Source of the DNA: Bacteroidales bacterium
GTDB lineage: Bacteria > Bacteroidota > Bacteroidia > Bacteroidales > VadinHA17
Length of the DNA: 58,622 bases
Direction of reading: 5' to 3'
Assembly: GCA_003141415.1 (NCBI GenBank)
Contig: PLLX01000152.1
Coordinates: 1-58,622, forward strand
The notes under the pieces were generated by a model. That model had not been told where the DNA came from. It saw nothing but the letters and a program-made list of their open reading frames with translations, and searched no databases. This document shows positions 27,933-36,162 of this stretch, piece by piece (position 1 is the first letter of the stretch; every line of letters starts with the position of its first letter). The position numbers and the translations under genes are program-made.

Positions 27933-29774
27933 ATGTCAACCGATAAGTTTAAGCTCCTCCTTGAAACTTTTGTCCAGAAGGGCAATATTACTGAAGATGA
28001 AAGAAACTATCTCTATAAACTGGGTAAAAGTGCGATGCTTGATAAGAAATCCATTGATATGCTGATCGATAGCCAGCTTAATTTTGTAAGAAGTTCATCT
28101 GCCGGGCAGATTCAACAGCCAAAAGGATCCGGATTTGTTCAGGACTCAGAAGAAGAGCCAACCGGATCTGGATTTACCGGAAGGTCCAATAATAAAAATG
28201 AGGGTTCGGGATTTGAGGATCAGAACCAATCCGGTTCAGGGTTTTCTGTTGGTGAATCCTTCTCTTCAGCAAAGTTTACAAATGAAAAGATTCTTGATAG
28301 TCAGGGTGCAATGAGCATTATCTCTGAAGCGAAGCAAGGGTCAAGATATGTAGTAATTAAACGCTTGCTTCCAAAATATCAGGATGATCAGGCCCGAAAG
28401 GAGTTGTTTTACAAAGAGTATGAGTTTTTATCATCACTGCAGCATGATAATATTGTAAATGTTCATGATAAGGGAGAAGACGAGAAGGGTCCTTATTATT
28501 TCATGGAAAAAGTAAGCGGTGATACTCTTGAAAACAGATTATTAGCCGGGAAACTGAACATTGAGGAGATAAAAAATATCTCGTTAAAAGTCCTCGATGC
28601 ACTTCAGTATTTGCACAGCAGAGGAATAATTCATCGCGACCTTAAACCCGGTAATATAATGGTCAACAATAAAACCGGTAAGGTAAAACTGATTGACCTG
28701 GGGTTGGCATATTCGGATGAATTTATAGACAATCTGTCTAAAGCAGGGACTCCAAGGTACATGGCTCCTGAAATAACCAGTTCAAAAGAGTTTGATAAAA
28801 CAACGGATATTTATTCATTCGGGTTAGTCCTGCTTGAGATGTTTACGAAGGATATTAATCTGACTGGAATATCAAAAGTTAAGCCTCAGGTCTGGCAAAG
28901 TATCATTAACAAGTGTATTAAAGCCGAAAAAAAATCGAGATATCAGTTTTGCAATGAAATTATTAATGATATAAATAAGATCAGTGACAAAAAACATGAC
29001 GATGCATTTGAAAAACTGATTGAACATGCTATAGCAGATGGTGTAATAACAAAGAAGGAGAAAGATGTTCTTTTAAAGAAAGCAAAGGAAATCGGGATGG
29101 AGGAGGATGAACTTGAAATGATTCTTGAATCAAAATTATACACTAAACTGCAGAGTCTTAAAAAAGGTGAGGGGACTGTTAAATGCGCCAGTTGTGGGGA
29201 GTTAATCCCCCCCTTTAGTCGAATATGTCCAAACTGTGAGCATATTGTTTCATCAGCAGACCAAACCGGCTTGGATAATATCATTGAGTCAACAGAATCA
29301 GCTCTTGCCAAGTTAAAATCTTCGAATTTGTTAACGAAGAATCTGCCAAATTATGCTAATCAAAAGGATAATATTATTGAAAAAGGTCAGAATAAAAATT
29401 CTATAGATGAGCATCATGGTACTAAGGTGGAGAAAAAATCCGTAATAAAAAATAATATAAATCTCATTTCTTTCATGGCAGATTTGTCAACAGAACCTCA
29501 AATTATAAAAGTGAACATTAAATTACTCCCCTTCTTTTGTGCATGGGAACAGATTACTTCTGATAAATATTCTTATTTTCACTTATCCGATAAAACTGTG
29601 CCTTTTGCTTTTGCCTATATGGATAAAAGTTTAAATGGAGCAAATGATTTAAGGAGACTAGTTAGTGATGGATTCTTTCATAATGTGACCCTTGAATTAG
29701 TATATAAAACAATTTTTTTATATAGCGATAAAAGTGAACATAAAGAACTGCTTATTACAAAATTTGTCCAGTAG
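27933..29774 (+). CDS. Ser/Thr protein kinase with TerB-like domains, GSGF linker and zinc ribbon
   Basis: 613 residues. Helical domain (1-55), linker with four GSGF motifs (65-68, 78-81, 91-94, 101-104), kinase domain (about 113-352; Lys143, HRDLKPGN, DLG), second helical domain (about 355-400, ADGVITKKEKDVLLKKA), then a zinc-ribbon KCASCGELIPPFSRICPNC (two CxxC pairs), a polar linker and a C-terminal domain of unknown type. Unlike the kinases at 16291 and 18142 it has no membrane segment, so it should be cytosolic. It follows the relic of another kinase, which points to tandem duplication. Probably active. Confidence 0.87.
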   Translation: MSTDKFKLLLETFVQKGNITEDERNYLYKLGKSAMLDKKSIDMLIDSQLNFVRSSSAGQIQQPKGSGFVQDSEEEPTGSGFTGRSNNKNEGSGFEDQNQSGSGFSVGESFSSAKFTNEKILDSQGAMSIISEAKQGSRYVVIKRLLPKYQDDQARKELFYKEYEFLSSLQHDNIVNVHDKGEDEKGPYYFMEKVSGDTLENRLLAGKLNIEEIKNISLKVLDALQYLHSRGIIHRDLKPGNIMVNNKTGKVKLIDLGLAYSDEFIDNLSKAGTPRYMAPEITSSKEFDKTTDIYSFGLVLLEMFTKDINLTGISKVKPQVWQSIINKCIKAEKKSRYQFCNEIINDINKISDKKHDDAFEKLIEHAIADGVITKKEKDVLLKKAKEIGMEEDELEMILESKLYTKLQSLKKGEGTVKCASCGELIPPFSRICPNCEHIVSSADQTGLDNIIESTESALAKLKSSNLLTKNLPNYANQKDNIIEKGQNKNSIDEHHGTKVEKKSVIKNNINLISFMADLSTEPQIIKVNIKLLPFFCAWEQITSDKYSYFHLSDKTVPFAFAYMDKSLNGANDLRRLVSDGFFHNVTLELVYKTIFLYSDKSEHKELLITKFVQ

Positions 29775-29926
29775 TTATACTGATAAAAAAATTGTAATTA
29801 CTTTGTTACAAGTAACTTGATATCCACATAATCTTAGTAAGTTTCTTTCAAATGCCAATTTCCTGTTTTTCAGATTAGTTCAAACCGCTGAATTTAATAT
29901 GGATTGTATTACAAAAATAGTGTCTT

Positions 29927-30550
29927 ATGAATATGTTAATGGTAATAAGAAATAAAGGATTCAAACTAGGGTCTGGAATTGACCAAATAGCAGGGTTATG
30001 GCCTGGAGTGGATGCGATTCTCGGCGAAGACAAAAACTGTTTAAATGGGTGTTATGGTAAAATTTACCTTGAAGATGACAGAATTTGCATAATCAAGATT
30101 ACCTCGGGAGATTTGGTTTTAAGGTCGCTTAAAAAGGATTTAATTAAAGCTAAGTTCGGTGTTTCGGATGTTAAACTAACAAGTCACGAAGGCTCGCATG
30201 TTACAATCCTGGATCAACTGACTGAGCCCGAACTATATTCAAGGATTAAGGTGTTTTATAGGGAAGTCCTTAAGCATTGTCCTGGCAAAACCCCGGACGA
30301 GCAATCAGATTTTCTCTTTGGACCGGAGGAAAGAACTCGTCGGGCTAAATTATGTGTAAGCTTAAAGGAGGGTGCGGTTGAGGCCAGCGAAGAATACATA
30401 TTAAGTCTCGGTAACAGTCCCTCAGCAGGTCAAATTGGAAATTTATGCAAACAGATTAAACAGGGTTTGCTGGAGTATGCAGATCATTCTACCGATGAAT
30501 ATGCTGTTATGATGATATGGTATGCAGAAGAGCTGGATTCCCGTATGTAA
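29927..30550 (+). CDS. Hypothetical protein next to the fourth kinase
   Basis: 207 residues, no signal or membrane segment. The N-terminal half is alpha/beta (GLWPGVDAILGEDKNCLNGCYGKIYLEDDRICIIKI), the rest helical (YREVLKHCPGKTPDEQSDFLFGPEERTRRAKLC). No known motif. It is 150 bp after the kinase gene on the same strand. Start at 29927 is the first ATG of the frame; M4 at 29936 is an alternative. Confidence 0.55.
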   Translation: MNMLMVIRNKGFKLGSGIDQIAGLWPGVDAILGEDKNCLNGCYGKIYLEDDRICIIKITSGDLVLRSLKKDLIKAKFGVSDVKLTSHEGSHVTILDQLTEPELYSRIKVFYREVLKHCPGKTPDEQSDFLFGPEERTRRAKLCVSLKEGAVEASEEYILSLGNSPSAGQIGNLCKQIKQGLLEYADHSTDEYAVMMIWYAEELDSRM

Positions 30551-30699
30551 AATCAGCCAGTTGCTTATTATCAGGTGAAATTTGTAAAGATTGAGGAACC
30601 ATTGTAAACCAATTCCGATAATTGATTATTGACTTTCCTTAATATTAATCTCTTACTTGCTATGTTATTCACAACCCCGCCGGTTATCAAACTGTTCTT

Positions 30700-31091
30700 A
30701 ACAATATATATATTGGTAGCTATGCAAATAAGCATCTTATCAGCAATGAATCTGTGGTTTTTGAAACCAAACTGCACTGGATCACTTTCTTCACACTTGG
30801 GTTCGTATTAACACTTACATTTGCAGCCTGGTTCGAAAGGTGGCTCTCAGAATTTGTGATAATAAACAGGCGGATAATTATTAAGTCAGGCTTTATTGCC
30901 AAAAGAACTTTTGAGATGAACCTCTGATGAACCTCTCAAAGATTGAAAGCGTAAATGTCGGCCAGTCGATATTAGCCCGTATCCTGAACTACGGATCATT
31001 GACAATAATCGGCTTAGGCGGCAGCAGAGAAGAGTTTCGTAATATTTTCCGGCCACTTGAATTCAGAAAAGCTTTTCAGGAACGGTGCTGA
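30700..31091 (+). pseudogene. Bacterial PH-domain (DUF304-type) gene broken by an 11-bp duplication
   Basis: Frame one reads YANKHLISNESVVFETKLHW, a membrane segment, then EFVIINRRIIIKSGFIAKRTFEMNL and a TGA. After a shift, NLSKIESVNVGQSILARILNYGSLTIIGLGGSREEF and FRPLEFRKAF continue to a TGA at 31089-31091. Together these match small bacterial PH (bPH_2/DUF304) membrane proteins. The break is a perfect 11-bp tandem duplication at 30915-30936 that causes the frameshift. No clear ATG remains at the N-terminus. Confidence 0.8.
30915..30936 (+). repeat. 11-bp tandem duplication inside the PH-domain pseudogene
   Basis: GATGAACCTCT occurs twice in direct succession (30915-30925 and 30926-30936). 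Removing one copy restores the reading RTFEMNLSKIESV, the normal PH-domain sequence. Confidence 0.85.
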
Positions 31092-31203
31092 AGCTTTGTT
31101 GTCAATCGAAAGTCCAAAATATGTAATAAACTGATTTAATTTAATATCCACATAACATGAAGCTTCAAAAAAATTGGACCTCAAATAATATCAATTATAA
31201 ATT

Positions 31204-31818
31204 ATGGAAAAGGCCGGCAATTCAGTTCAGCTGAACAACTCTGAAAAAGAAACTCTTAAAAAACTTATTGACCGAAAATACGGAAAACTTACCACTTCAA
31301 TAGATTTTGAATCAACTGGTGGATTGCATGATTATGGCATGGAAGCTGATATTTATATCCGCATCGGAAAAACACTTAGTGGCTCAACGATAGAACGAAT
31401 TGTGGGATTAACTAAAGATCAGAGAAACATCCGAATCAGTTCACTTGAAATACTTTCAGAATATCTCGATTTTAAAAGTGCTGATCATCTGCTTCACTAT
31501 ATTGAAAGGAATTCCTCAAAAAAGCAAAGTGAAGTATTTTCTTTTAGCTTAGGTTCATTTATTAAGAGTCATATTATACAAATAATATTTGGAGAAAATA
31601 AAGAGATATCCATCAGATATCTGGAAGAAAATAAGTTTGAAGTTGTTCTTTCAAGAAACTCAAAACTTTTAAAAGGAGATAGTATTGAACTAAGTCAGCT
31701 TGAAATTGGAGAAGAATTAATTTACAAAAATATCCGCTGGTTAAAAGTAATCAATAACCCCGGGCCATACAGATCGGGTGATAACAACAGGGTAAATGCC
31801 ATCATATTAGGCAAATAG
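31204..31818 (+). CDS. Putative HTH-like regulatory protein of a Bacteroidota-specific type
   Basis: 204 residues. The N-terminal segment LSGSTIERIVGLTKDQRNIRISSLEILSEYLDFKSADHLLHYI matches a pattern common in Bacteroidota proteins (S.STLKRLWGY....PR.STLD.LA.YLGY..W..F) that looks like a helix-turn-helix fold. The C-terminal half (ISIRYLEENKFEVVLSRNSKLLKGDSIEL...) matches the beta-rich partner domain seen in those proteins. DNA binding is likely but not proven; target unknown. It could sense and regulate neighbours. Confidence 0.6.
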   Translation: MEKAGNSVQLNNSEKETLKKLIDRKYGKLTTSIDFESTGGLHDYGMEADIYIRIGKTLSGSTIERIVGLTKDQRNIRISSLEILSEYLDFKSADHLLHYIERNSSKKQSEVFSFSLGSFIKSHIIQIIFGENKEISIRYLEENKFEVVLSRNSKLLKGDSIELSQLEIGEELIYKNIRWLKVINNPGPYRSGDNNRVNAIILGK

Positions 31819-31913
31819 GCCTCCTTTGTACCTTAAATGAACAATATGAACTTTTTTAGATGCACTTTATTGCATTATTTTGATTCATGTAATCATTTAA
31901 AAATTTAACAAAC

Positions 31914-32933
31914 ATGAAATTACAAGAGTTTATCACAAATGAGTTAATAACATTTGCCGATTCTGATATCAGATTCTCCTTAAAAAACGGACAATTAAAG
32001 ATCCTCCTTGACAGAGTAAAGAACCTTCTGAATGAAATTGAAGAGTACGAAATTGACTTTGAGAAGATTTTGACTGAAATTCAAAATGATGAAAAGTTAT
32101 CCACATTAAAAACCTTCAGATGGCATGTTGAACAATTGGCAAGAATCAACACCTATTATGGAACCATAATTGACTTGCCTTCAGATGCTTTTATTGAAGC
32201 TGATATTAAAAAGGTCAATGAACTGATTCTGTCTCAACCCAGGAACAGGCTACTGCCCCTTTTCTGGTTAATATATAAAATGGAATCGTTCAAAGCATCC
32301 GAATCCTTTACAATAGAGATCGTCTCCTTTTATGAGACTATATTTGAAGAATATGGTTATCTTGTTGAGTTCGATGATTTCTTTAAAAGAACAAACTTAT
32401 TGTATCAAAGTTGTTTAGTTGAAAATCCCGAAGGAGGTTGTTTTATACCAGTATTCCAAAAAGCAATCGAAAAATTTCCTGAGAAGCTTGTCTTAAAATT
32501 ATCCCTGGCTCGTTTTATGCATGATAATCAAAACTATAAGGGTTCTGTTGAGGTTTTGAAATCAATTTGCAATCAAACAGAAAATCTAGTCAAATTTCCG
32601 GACAAGTCTCCACAGGATAGCTTCATTTATGATGATTATATATATGCAAAACAATTTCTTGCAATAAATTATGATAAGCTGGGCGAAATTGATGAGGCTC
32701 AGTACTATGCAGACTCTGTGATAAGTTATTTCTACCAGTCAGGCGGAGAAGATATTCTGAGTTATACAGATTCATTTTTATTGCGGATGAGAATTAATTT
32801 AAATAAAGGAGAAAATCAGAAAGTTATGGAAGACTACCAAGTCATTATGTCATGTCTTGATATGGCTCCGGAATATTTTCATGATGAATATGGAGATGTT
32901 TTGAATTTCGCTGAAAAAGGCGATAAGTCATGA
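31914..32933 (+). CDS. Helical-repeat (TPR-like) protein
   Basis: 339 residues, no signal. Mostly helical with loosely repeated helix pairs in the C-terminal half (FQKAIEKFPEKLVLKLSLARFMHDNQNYKGSVEVLKSI, FLAINYDKLGEIDEAQYYADSVI), a TPR-like pattern; such proteins usually bind other proteins. The last 6 bp overlap the stop end of the cold-shock-like pseudogene on the opposite strand. No specific function. Confidence 0.65.
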   Translation: MKLQEFITNELITFADSDIRFSLKNGQLKILLDRVKNLLNEIEEYEIDFEKILTEIQNDEKLSTLKTFRWHVEQLARINTYYGTIIDLPSDAFIEADIKKVNELILSQPRNRLLPLFWLIYKMESFKASESFTIEIVSFYETIFEEYGYLVEFDDFFKRTNLLYQSCLVENPEGGCFIPVFQKAIEKFPEKLVLKLSLARFMHDNQNYKGSVEVLKSICNQTENLVKFPDKSPQDSFIYDDYIYAKQFLAINYDKLGEIDEAQYYADSVISYFYQSGGEDILSYTDSFLLRMRINLNKGENQKVMEDYQVIMSCLDMAPEYFHDEYGDVLNFAEKGDKS

Positions 32934-33145
32934 TGTTTTCAATAACCTTACTTTTACACCAGGAATTGGACCTCCTAAACATGCTATCTCAAAAGCAACT
33001 GGAGAATCTAACGTTTCAAAAATTACCCTGTCCCTTTTTTAAATTTTTTCTTTGATTCGAAACCATACCAGTCTCCGTTATCAGCATTTATAAAACCAAG
33101 GTTGTTTTCGAAACTTTCTATTGTACCTGTCAATTGCTCTTCCAT
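32928..33145 (-). pseudogene. Cold-shock-domain-like gene with 1-bp frameshift
   Basis: From ATG at 33145 the minus strand reads LTGTIESFENNLGFINADNG and DWYGFESKKKFKKG, then a stop; one base later the other frame continues RVIFETLDSPVAFEIACLGG and ends with TGA at 32930-32928. The pattern G.I.SF....GFI resembles cold-shock-domain nucleic-acid-binding proteins. Adding one G in the GGG run near 33034 gives KKGDRVIFET and a 72-residue protein. Could be a true pseudogene or a sequencing error. Confidence 0.7.
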
Positions 33146-33308
33146 TGTTATCTCAGTTCATTAATTAATTCTAAAATCTTTATATCGGTTTCAATATTTT
33201 TCGCAGCGGTTTAAACTTTAGTTAAAGCAAATTCCAAATTTTTAAGTCAGATACAATTTTAGCTATGCATCAAAACTAAATCTGTCTTACAATTTAATCA
33301 ATTATTTT

Positions 33309-33828
33309 TTATGCAAAAGGATCCATTATAGCAGCCTCTTTAATTTTTTCCATCATAAATAGAATATATAACTTCTTATAATCCAGTTTCTCATGAATCC
33401 AAATACTTTTCCTGATTACGGATGTCTGAATTTGAGGATTTAGTGACAATAAGAGATCATCACTTAGCATTTCTTCAGGCGCTCCGGTAATGAAATGGAT
33501 GGATTTAAAAAATTACTTCGAATATAACTGTTCAAAAAGAGATATGCTTTTTGAGTATGAATCCGCATCCCACGACCTATAAATAAGATCTCCCTTTTCA
33601 AACTCCTTAAGGGTTTTTCCGCTTTCAGGATATGAACTGTCGGGGGGGAAGTTAGAAAATAACAGAAACTTCTGATCCCTGTTCTGTTCTAACAGTTTTG
33701 ACAGATTATCTGTGGTGTAGGCATTGGGGCTCATCTATACCCACTGCTTTACAATGCTCTTTAAGTTTTGAGGTTTCGTGACCTGAAAGCGAAGAAGATC
33801 CATTAATTTCAGCAATGATTACAACCAT
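33309..33828 (-). pseudogene. Broken gene of unknown function (frameshift plus nonsense codon)
   Basis: From ATG at 33828 the minus strand reads VVIIAEINGSSSLSGHETSK and CKAVGIDEP, then must shift at a CCCC run (one extra C) to continue NAYTTDNLSKLLEQNRDQKFLLFSN to SISLFEQLYSK. A TAA at 33515-33513 interrupts, and the same frame continues FFKSIHFITGAPEEMLSDDLLL to TAA at 33311-33309. The intact protein would be about 172 residues. Family not recognised; the start looks alpha/beta. It ends 16 bp from the phosphatase gene at 33845 in the same direction, so it was likely co-transcribed. Confidence 0.7.
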
Positions 33829-33844
33829 AATATAATTGCTTTAA

Positions 33845-34558
33845 TTATTTAAAAGCTTCGTTGTCAGATTTGATCTTCAATGGTCGTTGATATTTATGCT
33901 TAACTTCATGGGTTTTTAATTCATTTTTAAGAAAATATTTTCCGTTACTCTCTCTTTCTAATACTATCAGTTGGCAATTTTCAGGATTTGCAAGCTTCTC
34001 ATAATCCTCAACACTCATATGAAACCATTTCATTATGAAGAGCCTGATTGTCATCCCGTGTGTTATTATCACTGCATTCTCAGGGAAGTTTCTCTTTTCA
34101 AAATCACGAAACAGTGTCCCAAAGAAACTGCTTACTCTGTCATAAACATCAGCTCCTGATTCACCATCAGGGAACCGGAAATAAAATGGACCGTAAGCGT
34201 CTCTCACTTCTTCAATCAGTTTTGTCTCATCAGCAGACCTGAGGTGCCCCCATTCTTGCTCTCTGAGACGTGGCTCTTCAATGAATTTAAATTGCTTACG
34301 GGAAAATTGACTAACAACCTGCTCAAATGTCATACGTGTTCGCCAGTATGGAGAAATGTAAAAAAAGATTGTTTCTTCTTTGATCAAATCTTTCAGATTT
34401 TTCCCTGCTTCACTGGCTTGCATAATACCTTCATCGTTCAATTTAAGAGCATAGTCCGGTTTCAGGCTGTTGATTTCTGGATTAGCATTTCCCTCCGACT
34501 TTCCATGCCTGATAAGGATAATTCTTTTGGGATTCATAATTCTTTTTTGTGAATTCAT
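33845..34558 (-). CDS. Histidine phosphatase superfamily protein (phosphoglycerate-mutase-like)
   Basis: 237 residues. IILIRHGKSEGN holds the catalytic RHG motif near the N-terminus, RTRMTFEQV and LREQEWGHLRS are further conserved phosphate-pocket segments, and VIITHGMTIRLF contains the second catalytic His. The closest type is the broad-specificity acid phosphatases of this superfamily rather than glycolytic mutase. Cytoplasmic. Starts at MNSQKR (34558) or at the second Met (34537), which is nearer to RHG and plausible. Heads the pseudogene downstream at 33309. Confidence 0.88.
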   Translation of the reverse strand: MNSQKRIMNPKRIILIRHGKSEGNANPEINSLKPDYALKLNDEGIMQASEAGKNLKDLIKEETIFFYISPYWRTRMTFEQVVSQFSRKQFKFIEEPRLREQEWGHLRSADETKLIEEVRDAYGPFYFRFPDGESGADVYDRVSSFFGTLFRDFEKRNFPENAVIITHGMTIRLFIMKWFHMSVEDYEKLANPENCQLIVLERESNGKYFLKNELKTHEVKHKYQRPLKIKSDNEAFK

Positions 34559-34570
34559 TAATCCTTGGAA

Positions 34571-34831
34571 CTAGGCCTTAAGCTTAATGGTAATATATAC
34601 TTTACCAGAATTTACAAATTCCGGTGTAATTTTCTCATTTTTAAAATCCTCTAACATATCTGTTTTATCAACTAAAACTCTAAAAGAGGTTGTAGAACCA
34701 TTTTTATCAGTAAATCGTTTCATATTCTCCTTTTTGAAGGGAATAGAATACTTTTTTAACCACTTTATAACAAGGGCTACCTGACCAATTTCCATATCAG
34801 TCAGAAATTCATTGTACTTTTTAGTAGGCAT
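34571..34831 (-). CDS. Small hypothetical protein
   Basis: 86 residues from ATG at 34831 (MPTKKYNEFL). The frame continues upstream to a TTG at 34858, which would overlap the preceding stop by 4 bp (TTGA); either start is possible. Helical N-terminus and beta C-terminus (FRVLVDKTDMLEDF, VYITIKLK). No known family. It lies between the 138-residue gene and the histidine phosphatase gene on the same strand, forming a short operon. Confidence 0.55.
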   Translation of the reverse strand: MPTKKYNEFLTDMEIGQVALVIKWLKKYSIPFKKENMKRFTDKNGSTTSFRVLVDKTDMLEDFKNEKITPEFVNSGKVYITIKLKA

Positions 34832-34854
34832 AGTATTAGTTTTAAATTTTAAAA

Positions 34855-35271
34855 TCAATAAAGTATCTTCCTGATTTCCTCATCGTCAATAAAATTGTCC
34901 CATGCATGATATTGATCCTGATTTAATTTCATGTTTATACTTGTAATGTAAAAAAGGACTATTAGTGCACAAAATGTGCAAAAATCAACTTCATGAGGTT
35001 CATTTTTATTATCCAAAACAATCGCTGACCCTTTGCCCGCTTCATCAAAGTCGTACTTATCCCAGAAGGTGTGGCCATTCATTGCACAAGAAATTTTATC
35101 TGCTGCCAGAGCTACTCCTTTCCATTCCAATGATTTTTTATACATTTTATGCTCTTTCACCAAGAGGATTCTATCTATTCTGTATTCAGTGAGATTATTC
35201 ATTAGGTCATGAAATGAGGGAAATACTTCCAAGACTTTCTGAGCCTTTTGATTTCTTGGTTCCATTTCCAT
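34855..35271 (-). CDS. Hypothetical protein
   Basis: 138 residues, no signal peptide. Contains a segment VDFCTFCALIVLFYITSI that is hydrophobic and has CTFC (CxxC), perhaps a buried helix. The first part is helical and charged (FHDLMNNLTEYRIDRILLVKEHKMYKK). No known family. First gene of the minus-strand run toward the phosphatase at 33845. Confidence 0.55.
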   Translation of the reverse strand: MEMEPRNQKAQKVLEVFPSFHDLMNNLTEYRIDRILLVKEHKMYKKSLEWKGVALAADKISCAMNGHTFWDKYDFDEAGKGSAIVLDNKNEPHEVDFCTFCALIVLFYITSINMKLNQDQYHAWDNFIDDEEIRKILY

Positions 35272-35383
35272 TATTTGTATAAAAATCCGATAAAAGAGAA
35301 TATTTCGTATCTAAGTTTAGAGTCAGAATGTTTAAGCTAAAGTAATAAAAAAGACAGTAGGATTATTAATCCACAGGATTTTA

Positions 35384-35391
35384 TACTTTTG
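35384..35391 (+). promoter_or_regulatory. Possible -7 promoter box
   Basis: TACTTTTG matches the Bacteroidota -7 consensus TAnnTTTG, 46 bp before the ATG at 35438. No good -33 element is visible. Confidence 0.3.
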
Positions 35392-35437
35392 AGTTATACA
35401 TTTTTCCCTTCTAAAAACTACTTAATGTATTTTCCTC

Positions 35438-35734
35438 ATGGCTAAAAAAGAAGAATGGGTTAATCCAAGGTTGATCGATTTCACTTTGTCTAAGTGGGAT
35501 GAAGAATCAGCCACACAATATATAGGTTCTTATAATGGATTATTTATTGGTTGTGCAATTAAAACACCCGATATCACATACAAGGATATTGCCAGGACAA
35601 TGCTTGATACTGAACTCACTAAAAAAATGTTCTCCTCCCGATTATCAAAATTGAAAGTTCTGGTTAAAGAAGAAGAGATCACATTTTATATTTCAGCCCG
35701 CAGAGTTGAGGTCTCATATGCATTACCGCGCTAA
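35438..35734 (+). CDS. Small hypothetical protein before the receiver gene
   Basis: 98 residues, no signal. Mixed alpha/beta with a central YNGLFIGCAIKTPDITYKDIA. No known motif. It is 25 bp before the receiver-domain gene on the same strand and is likely co-transcribed with it. Confidence 0.55.
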   Translation: MAKKEEWVNPRLIDFTLSKWDEESATQYIGSYNGLFIGCAIKTPDITYKDIARTMLDTELTKKMFSSRLSKLKVLVKEEEITFYISARRVEVSYALPR

Positions 35735-35759
35735 GTAAAATCAGATTAATAATGAGAAC

Positions 35760-36128
35760 ATGGAAAACTGGAAGCATCTTAAAGTTTTAGTCGTGGATGA
35801 TCTAAAGATAAAGTTGTTCATGATTTCAAAATTGCTTAAAACTACACAGATTCAGATCACTCATGCCGAAAATGGGAAAATAGCAGTTGAACTTTGTTCT
35901 AACGAAAAGTTTGACATTATATTAATGAACATTCTGATGCCCGTGATGGATGGATTCGAGGCAACAAAAGAAATAAGACGATTCAATAAAGATGTTATTA
36001 TAATTGCCCAGACAAATTATGCTAACCTGCTTGAAAAATGTCTTGAAGGAGGGTTTAATGATTATATCCGGAACCCGTTTAGTAAGGAGGCATTGATAGA
36101 AATAATTAAAAAACATATTAAGAGCTAA
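35760..36128 (+). CDS. Stand-alone receiver domain lacking the phospho-acceptor Asp
   Basis: 122 residues, one CheY-like receiver domain and no output domain. The fold motifs are clear: LKVLVVDD (acidic pair Asp13/Asp14), ILMNILMPVMDGFEATKEIR, IIAQTNYA and GFNDYIRNPFSKEALIEII. The phospho-acceptor Asp of the LMDI.MPVMDG motif is Asn57, and the conserved Lys before Pro is Asn105. Phosphotransfer from a histidine kinase is therefore unlikely, so it may act as a pseudo-receiver that binds partners. No sensor kinase gene is nearby. Confidence 0.85.
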   Translation: MENWKHLKVLVVDDLKIKLFMISKLLKTTQIQITHAENGKIAVELCSNEKFDIILMNILMPVMDGFEATKEIRRFNKDVIIIAQTNYANLLEKCLEGGFNDYIRNPFSKEALIEIIKKHIKS

Positions 36129-36162
36129 AGAGAGATAAAATCTCCTTACTTCACACAATTTA

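Noticed and set aside
30700..33828. All frameshifts here as sequencing errors
   Set aside because: An 11-bp duplication and an in-frame TAA are not typical errors; single-base homopolymer changes remain possible errors and are flagged as such.
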